From the NCBI GenBank assembly GCA_003427395.1, contig BFEA01000374.1:8581-31350 (forward strand): DNA of 22,770 bases. The letters run 5' to 3'. The notes under the pieces are model-generated. The model worked only from the letters and a program-made list of their open reading frames with translations, did no database searches and was not told where the DNA came from. This document shows, one piece after another, positions 17,832 through 22,770 of the stretch (positions are counted from its first letter, which is position 1; each line of letters opens with the position of its first letter). Origin of the DNA: Chara braunii. Its lineage: Eukaryota > Streptophyta > Charophyceae > Charales > Characeae. The translations under genes and the position numbers were made by a program.

Positions 17832-18349
17832 ATGGCTAAAGCTCCTAAGGTTGAGTTGTTCGTCGGCGAAGTAGATATCGGCGGTCGTAAGGTTGGGGCC
17901 TTCTACGATACATGTTCGATGAGGAACTTTATCAGTTGCACTTGTGTTGAAAGGCTGCGCTTACAGGGGCAAGTGCAGCGCCTCAATCGACCTGTGGAGT
18001 CGACCTATGCCAACAAACAGCGCATGGTAGTCAATGACTACATGAAAGACATTGAGTGTCGTTTCCTGTACGCGGGAGGGGAACTGAGACATAGAGTCTC
18101 GTTCCTAGTCAGCGATGATCTCCCTATGGATATCTTGTTGGGTATGTACTATCTTTCAGTTGCACAACCCGAGTTTGACTAGGACTGAAAAGTGGTCAAA
18201 CACACTTCGCTCGGAGGGGGGACCGCCATATTATGTAAGTATAAAGCTAGTAGTCTGATTGAGTCCTACGGATGCATGTTTGCGGCCACGTTCTATACTT
18301 ATTATAAGCAAAATCCGGAGGAGGGCATTTCTCTGCAGAGGGCGAGCCG
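17832..18349 (+). pseudogene. Element B aspartic protease (active-site Gly lost)
   Basis: The frame 17832-18182 contains VGAFYDTCSMRNFISCTCVE, the retropepsin active-site region in which D-T-G has become D-T-C, and the C-terminal hydrophobic motif DILLGMYYL in place of ILGxDW. Beyond TAG 18180-18182 and TGA 18186-18188 the same frame stays coding-like (SLIESYGCMFAATFYTYYKQ), so both stops interrupt the gene; each fits a G-to-A change in Trp. A frameshift near 18345 leads into the RT frame. The enzyme would mature the Gag-Pol polyprotein, but this copy should be inactive. Confidence 0.8.
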
Positions 18350-20089
18350 ATGAAAATGCTTCCAGAGATAGAGGGAGTGGTCGCTAAATACCCGGATCTA
18401 TTTGAAGAGCCAAAAGGGGGTGTTGAGAGGGAGGTTGTCCACGCGATAGAGATTATCCATGGGTCTAGTATTTTGAAGGGTAGGATCTATCGGATGTCTC
18501 TAGCAGAGCTTGACGAGCTTCGTCGACAACTCAAGGATCTCACAAAGAAGGGTTGGATCTGGCCGAGTGTCTCCCCTTATCGGTCTCCTGTCCTATTTGT
18601 ACCAAAGAAGGGGGGAAAGTTGAGGATGTGCATTGACTATAGGGACCTCAATGCCATCACTGTGAAGAACGCAGAGCCCCTATCGCGCATCGATGACTTG
18701 TTGGACCGAGTGCAAGGTTGCCGGTACTTCAGTAAGATAGATATGAAGTCCGGGTACCATCAGATTGCAATTCGGCCCGAGGATCAACACAAAACCGCTT
18801 TTCAGACCAGGTACGGTCTGTACGAGTTTGTGGTGATGCCTTTCGGCCTTTGCACTGCTCCTGGCACCTTTCAGCACGCGATGAACCGGATTTTTCATGA
18901 CTACCTAGATAAGTTTGTCATCGTGTACCTCGACGACATACTTATCTTCAGTAGGACTATCGAGGAGCATGTAGCTCATCTAGACAAAGTTCTTAGTTTC
19001 CTTCGACAACACCAGTTCAAGATTAACCGGGAAAAGTGCGAGTTTGGCCGCACCCGGGTCTTGTATCTCTGTCATGAGATTTCCGCGGAAGGATTGCGGC
19101 CCGATGACGCGAAGGTGACCACCATTCGTGACTGGCCGCGTCCTCAGTCTGTGACTGAGGTGAGGTCCTTCTTAGGGATGACCGACTACTACCGCAATTT
19201 CGTGAAGAATTATAGCATAGTAACCGCACCCTCGTCGAATCTCACACGCCTTGACACCCCCTGGGAGTGGACAGACAGGTGTGCGGCTGCTTTCAGATAT
19301 TTGAAGCACTCTCTGACGCACCATGAGGTCTTGAAACTTCCTAATCCTGACAAAGCATTCGTTGTGACCATGGATGCCAGCCAATATGGCATTGGTGTCG
19401 TGCTTGCGCAGCAGGAGGGGGAAAAGTTGAGGCCGGTAGAGTACATGTCCAAAAAGACGCCCTCTCAAAAGTTGGCTAAGTCCACCTATGAGAAGGAACT
19501 CTATGTGATCTACAAAGCGTTGAACCATTGGAGGAACTATCTCCTTGGGAGATTCTTTTACGTCAGGACTGATCATCAGACCCTGAGGTGGATGAGGACA
19601 CAACCTGTACTCTCCGATGCTTTGAAACGCTGGATTGAAGTCATAGAACAATATGACTTCAAACCTCAGTACATCAAAGGGGAGTACAACAAGGTTGCTG
19701 ATGCGCTTTCGCGTAGACCGAACTTTCTTGGTGCACTGATCATTGAGTTTGGGCTTGCAGACGATGTTACTCGGTCCTTGGTAGAAGCCTATCGTGAGGA
19801 TCCATTTATGGCAGAGGTGATACGCAGACTCGAGGCGAAGGGCAAGGTAACTTCTGACGAGTTTGTGTTGGTCGATGGCCTGCTGTTCCTCGAGAAGTCC
19901 GCGAATAAACATTTGTGTGTGCCGAACCGGGAGTCTTTGCGTAATTTATTTTTAGGCGAGGGTCACATAGGACATTTTGGATATAAGAACATTGCAGCAA
20001 ACTTGTTGCAGCAGTTCTGGTGGCCCACAATGATGAAAGACGCCAAGCTGTACGTGGAAACTTGTCAGGTGTGTCAGAGAGACAAGTGA
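18350..20089 (+). CDS. Element B pol: reverse transcriptase, RNase H and integrase zinc domain (579 codons open)
   Basis: This is the longest intact frame in the window. Residues about 50-245 are the RT: LKDLTKKGWIWPSVSPYRSP, CIDYRDLNAITVKN (94-107), YFSKIDMKSGYHQI (126-139), MPFGLCTAPGTF (163-174) and VYLDDILIF with YLDD at 193-196. The thumb has VRSFLGMTDYYRNFV (271-285). RNase H spans about 335-455 with all four acidic residues: Asp342 in MDAS, Glu383 or near in YEKEL, Asp408 in TDHQ, Asp451 in ADALSR. The integrase zinc domain follows with His539, His542, Cys572 and Cys575. The chosen ATG is only the first in frame; in the real polyprotein translation comes through from the protease. The end is a premature TGA (CGA likely before); coding continues beyond it. 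RT and RNase H look potentially active, but the element is not autonomous. Confidence 0.93.
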   Translation: MKMLPEIEGVVAKYPDLFEEPKGGVEREVVHAIEIIHGSSILKGRIYRMSLAELDELRRQLKDLTKKGWIWPSVSPYRSPVLFVPKKGGKLRMCIDYRDLNAITVKNAEPLSRIDDLLDRVQGCRYFSKIDMKSGYHQIAIRPEDQHKTAFQTRYGLYEFVVMPFGLCTAPGTFQHAMNRIFHDYLDKFVIVYLDDILIFSRTIEEHVAHLDKVLSFLRQHQFKINREKCEFGRTRVLYLCHEISAEGLRPDDAKVTTIRDWPRPQSVTEVRSFLGMTDYYRNFVKNYSIVTAPSSNLTRLDTPWEWTDRCAAAFRYLKHSLTHHEVLKLPNPDKAFVVTMDASQYGIGVVLAQQEGEKLRPVEYMSKKTPSQKLAKSTYEKELYVIYKALNHWRNYLLGRFFYVRTDHQTLRWMRTQPVLSDALKRWIEVIEQYDFKPQYIKGEYNKVADALSRRPNFLGALIIEFGLADDVTRSLVEAYREDPFMAEVIRRLEAKGKVTSDEFVLVDGLLFLEKSANKHLCVPNRESLRNLFLGEGHIGHFGYKNIAANLLQQFWWPTMMKDAKLYVETCQVCQRDK

Positions 20090-20280
20090 CACACATAGGC
20101 TCCTCTTGGGCTTCTCAAGCCCCTTCCGATTTCGGAAAGGCTCGGTGAGAGCCTGTCCATGGATTTCATGGATACGCTGGTCACCAGCAAGAGCGGTATG
20201 AGATATGCTTTTGTCATTGTGGATAGATTTAGTAAGTACGCTAGGTTAGTCGCGATGCCTGAAACAGCCAAGACCGGGAT
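20090..20280 (+). pseudogene. Element B integrase core, first half
   Basis: The frame of the upstream pol continues past TGA 20087-20089 and TAG 20096-20098, both one C-to-T change from sense codons. It gives the linker PLGLLKPLPI, then SMDFMDTLVTSKSGMRYAFV and VDRFSKYARLVAMPE. DFMD has the first catalytic Asp. The sequence then jumps from the ETAKTG region straight to VRFTSELW, omitting the stretch that normally holds the strand and SDRD motif. The deletion junction lies at about 20276-20280 and also changes the frame. Confidence 0.85.
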
Positions 20281-21205
20281 GTACGATTCACGAGTGAGTT
20301 GTGGAAGGTTGCAGCTGCTGAACAAGGGACACAACTGCAGATGACCTCCGGGAATCACCCAGAGGCAAACGGGCAAGCAGAGCAGCTGATCCGCGCTGTA
20401 CAACACCTGCTGAGGCACTATATCAAGCCTAATGAGGTGGACTGGGATGAGAAGCTTGCTCTTGTCGCCAGTTTGTACAACAACGTTGTGCACAACGCAA
20501 CAGGGGTGAGCCCCAACAGTCTGCTACTGACTTTCAAGCCTCGACTGCCTCTAGGTTTCTTATTACCTGAGAACCAGGCGCAGTCCACTGCTGCGCCTGG
20601 TACATTGGAATTTGCTTACCGTTATGAAGGCCTTATGCAGCAAGCAGTGGATCAGATGCACAAAGCACGGGCGGCTATGATAGAGTATGAGAACAAGCAT
20701 CACCGCCCGTCTGCATTTCAAGTTGGGGATAGAGTCTGGGTGAAGTCATCTGAACTTGGGCAAGAGCACGGAATCTCGCGTAAGCTCATGCCTCAGTATT
20801 TCGGACCATGGGAGGTCTTAGACGTGGTTGGAGACGAACGCGATGGACCTTCCTATGTGGTGCAAATCCCTAGTCACCTTTGCACCCCTTGTCTTTCACG
20901 CCTCCAAACTTTCACCTTTCAAGGAAACTGACCAGTTTCCCTCTCGTCGGTCAATGCTGCCCCCAACCATGGATGGTGAGGTTGACATCGACGACAGAGT
21001 TGACCATAGGGAAATGTCGGTTCCAAGACCAACAGGGAGGGGCCGTCCTCCGAAGCCGAAGCTGCAGTATCGTGTTTGGTTCAGACATCACACTGATCCA
21101 AAAGAGGACAGATGGTTTACGAGGGAGGAACTGATGCAGACCCCTCCGCAGGTTCTCGCTCACTATCAGAAGTTGCTGCAGAAAGGAAAGCACCAGATTC
21201 AGTGA
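20281..21205 (+). pseudogene. Element B integrase C-terminal half with chromodomain-like tail
   Basis: After the deletion the frame reads RFTSELWKVAAAEQGTQLQM and SGNHPEANGQAEQLIRAVQH, which supplies the third catalytic residue (Glu) and the helix after it. The GPY/F-type region follows: FQVGDRVWVKSSEL and LMPQYFGPWEVLDVVGD. A frameshift near 20880 moves to the frame with FHASKLSPFKET and then a chromodomain-like segment: YRVWFRHHTDPKEDRWFTRE, ending in a helix (TPPQVLAHYQKLLQ) before the TGA at 21203-21205. Chromodomains of gypsy integrases guide insertion to marked chromatin. The segment lacks the standard WEP motif, so I call it chromodomain-like. The catalytic site cannot work, as the second Asp is deleted. 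Confidence 0.82.
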
Positions 21206-21230
21206 ACTTCTCAGAGGACTATCGAAGTAT

Positions 21231-21241
21231 GGAGGGGGGAA
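21231..21241 (+). other. Polypurine tract
   Basis: GGAGGGGGGAA lies 25 bases after the pol stop and directly before TGTGAAGC, the proposed LTR start. In LTR elements this tract primes plus-strand DNA synthesis and marks the 3' LTR boundary. Confidence 0.75.
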
Positions 21242-22110
21242 TGTGAAGCTCAAGGCCTCGGTAAGCCCTACTGGGCCCTGTTTCAGCAAAGAGCAGTCGC
21301 CCTAAGTGAAGGCGGGGCTGACAAGTGACAAGAGGCCTATTTTGTGTTTTGACGCAGCTGGGGAAATTCAGGCAGTTACACCGCGTCAGTTGGTTTAATG
21401 CGCCCAGGCCCTGCCTGCCAACCTCTCGGGCCTTCAGGCCCTTTATCAAATGAATCGGAGGCAGGCCCTGGACCAGACACAGGGCATGAACTGAACACAG
21501 GCCGACTGGGTAGTTGGACACGCGTAACCTCCCCAGGCCCTGTGGAAGATTCCCTGGGACAGGGGCTCAGCCACTTGGGGCCTACCGGAAGCTTCTTGGG
21601 AGAGGCCCAGGCGAGCCAGGCAGCCCACATCTGGCAGCGTCATTCCATAAAGGAAAGGGCCTGGCTGATGGCTGGACATTCGGCCACTCGCTGCTTATGC
21701 GCAAGCGCTGCTGCGTTAGCTGCTGAAGCGAGTGCCTACGCGCTCACGGGCGAGCAGGGAAGAAGCAGGCAGCCATAGCCGAGCTGGCCGGCACATTGCT
21801 GGATGGGGCGCATGGTGGTCTTCGGGTGCATGTGGCATCTATGTGGATGATTGAGGTTGTGAGTGAAGCGAGGGACATAACTGGTGTTTGATGCGAACGG
21901 CATCGGTCGAGATCTGCTCGTACTTCGGGAAGCTGTTGACGTCACCAACAGCATTGTAGATAGGCTAGATAGGATCTGCCATTTGTAGTGTGGGCACTGA
22001 CCGCCAGCTAGGGATTCGACATTGGTTCATTGTTGATGATGATGAGAATATTCCACCATTGTCACTTGTGAGCTTTTGCTGTGCTCTTATTTGGTGGAAC
22101 TCGAGTTGCA
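21242..22110 (+). repeat. Element B 3' LTR
   Basis: It begins with TG right after the polypurine tract. Its right part matches the truncated fragment upstream of gag (6904-7125). The end is set at GTTGCA (22105-22110), since similarity between the copies stops a few bases later at 22116; the exact end is uncertain. The left half is GC-rich and repeats CAGGCCCTG several times (about 21403, 21465 and 21534). No clear promoter was identified. The open frames in it are fortuitous. Confidence 0.65.
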
Positions 22111-22116
22111 ATTCTG
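21895..22116 (+). repeat. LTR segment matching 6904-7125 (copy 2)
   Basis: Gap-free match with about 24 differences in 222, mostly transitions. The similarity runs to the exact limit of the truncated copy on the left, so the upstream copy is cut by the inversion and not by a natural repeat end. Confidence 0.9.
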
Positions 22117-22770
22117 ATTTTGGTCCGAGGTCAAGACTATCTGGTTTCATGTGTATGATGCTGCTTGGTTTCTCGAATTCGCTATCGCTCATTTCCTTGC
22201 ACTATAATAATTCTGTGCATTTGGCTACAGCACGAACGCCCATATAACTACATTTCGGTTGGCGCCCACGTAGGCACATCGATTGTCTGAACCCTGATTA
22301 AGTGCAAAGGCTTCCGCCAGGGACTCGGGAGTTCGCTGTTAAATATCAGAAAGACTAGAAAAGGTGATAGAGAACATCAGAAAGGTGCAGCATCAGATGA
22401 TTGTTATATACCCGATTGAACTTCAATCCACAACGAATTCACACGTTCCCATATACGCATGCAATTTCAGAGTAGACTCGAAGGAGGCAAATCCACACAA
22501 AACCAAAGCGGAGATATGCACAGCGGAAGCTCAAAATACACAGAGAATTGAAAAACGAATTTCAATTCTGCAATCCCTCATCCTCCTCCAATCAATCCAG
22601 AATACTTGTTCCANGAATCCCAACCACATTATCAACACCCATGGACCAATTATTTACAAGATTTCATCGAATACTTTGGGAGTCTTCTTCTTCCTCCCTC
22701 TTCCTCAAGCTCTAGCTATGGTGCCTGCGGGCACCCAACCTATCAAGCCTGCCAATCGCCACACACCCTC
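22117..22770. other. Downstream flank, no gene; strong hairpins and one ambiguous base
   Basis: I see no coding region. TGGCGCC at 22260-22266, seven bases after a CA, resembles the start of some plant PBS sites. Perfect hairpins are AGAATTGAAA/TTTCAATTCT (22544-22553 with 22560-22569) and GGTGCC/GGCACC (22730-22735 with 22740-22745). Base 22614 is N, an uncertain call. The A-rich, hairpin-bearing style recalls the insertion in element B's gag. Confidence 0.45.

Larger units (their letters stand above)
6904..22116 (+). mobile_element. Element B: degenerate chromodomain-type Ty3/gypsy retrotransposon with a large insertion
   Basis: The LTR-like end piece at 6904-7125 and the right part of the 3' LTR match (about 89%), bracketing leader, gag, protease, RT, RNase H, integrase, chromodomain-like tail and polypurine tract in the standard order. 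The 5' LTR is cut at 6903/6904, where the inverted integrase copy begins. Gag is split by about 7.3 kb of unrelated DNA. Six in-frame stops and several frameshifts make it inactive. The LTR divergence suggests an old insertion. The outer limits are my inference; no target duplication was found because the left end is missing. Confidence 0.75.

Noticed and set aside
19172-19912. Minus-strand open frame of 246 codons
   Set aside because: It lies opposite the well-supported RT/RNase H frame of element B and shows no domain of its own.
21398-21778. Open + frame of 126 codons in the 3' LTR
   Set aside because: It is GC-rich repetitive sequence (repeated CAGGCCCTG) with overlapping frames on both strands and no domain.

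Overview
The window is eukaryotic repetitive DNA. Almost everything recognisable comes from old, broken Ty3/gypsy LTR retrotransposons, plus long dinucleotide tracts and hairpin-rich non-coding DNA. There is no bacterial operon structure, and I found no tRNA, rRNA or ordinary host gene. The chromodomain-type gypsy polyproteins, the (CT)n tracts and a possible initiator-Met tRNA primer site suggest a plant or streptophyte alga. A charophyte such as Chara is my best guess from the style of the gag and pol proteins; this is recall, not proof.

Layout. 1-999: microsatellites, a 91-bp tandem duplication and unassigned DNA, possibly an old 5' LTR. 1000-6413: element A on the + strand, with a primer-site-like motif, a leader, broken gag (K/E-rich part, capsid, RGG plus CCHC knuckle), protease, reverse transcriptase, RNase H and the start of integrase. 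6414-6903: an inverted second copy of A's integrase segment, forming a 358-bp-arm inverted repeat with A. 6904-22116: element B on the + strand, with a 5'-truncated LTR piece, a leader, gag, a roughly 7.3-kb insertion inside gag, then CCHC knuckle, protease, a 579-codon open RT/RNase H/integrase-zinc segment, a deleted integrase core, a chromodomain-like tail, a polypurine tract and a 3' LTR. 22117-22770: unassigned flank with strong hairpins and one ambiguous base.

Neither element can be autonomous. Both carry frameshifts and stop codons. Nearly every in-frame stop can be explained by one C-to-T or G-to-A change (CAA, CAG, CGA or TGG ancestors), as expected from decay of methylated DNA. Both protease active sites have lost the glycine of D-S/T-G. 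Element A has lost the first RNase H aspartate, and B has lost the SDRD part of the integrase core.

The most unusual part is the insertion in B's gag (about 10103-17457). It has no convincing protein. It contains three families of degenerate tandem repeats. In two of them each copy carries a hairpin whose loop or flanks are conserved while the stem sequence differs and still pairs: an eight-copy array at 12.7-13.4 kb around the hexaloop ATCTTA, and a roughly 180-bp repeat at 15.4-15.9 kb with perfect 10- and 12-bp stems at the same place in the unit. This compensatory pattern suggests either selection on RNA or DNA structure or a mutation process that rebuilds hairpins. I do not recognise it as a described family.
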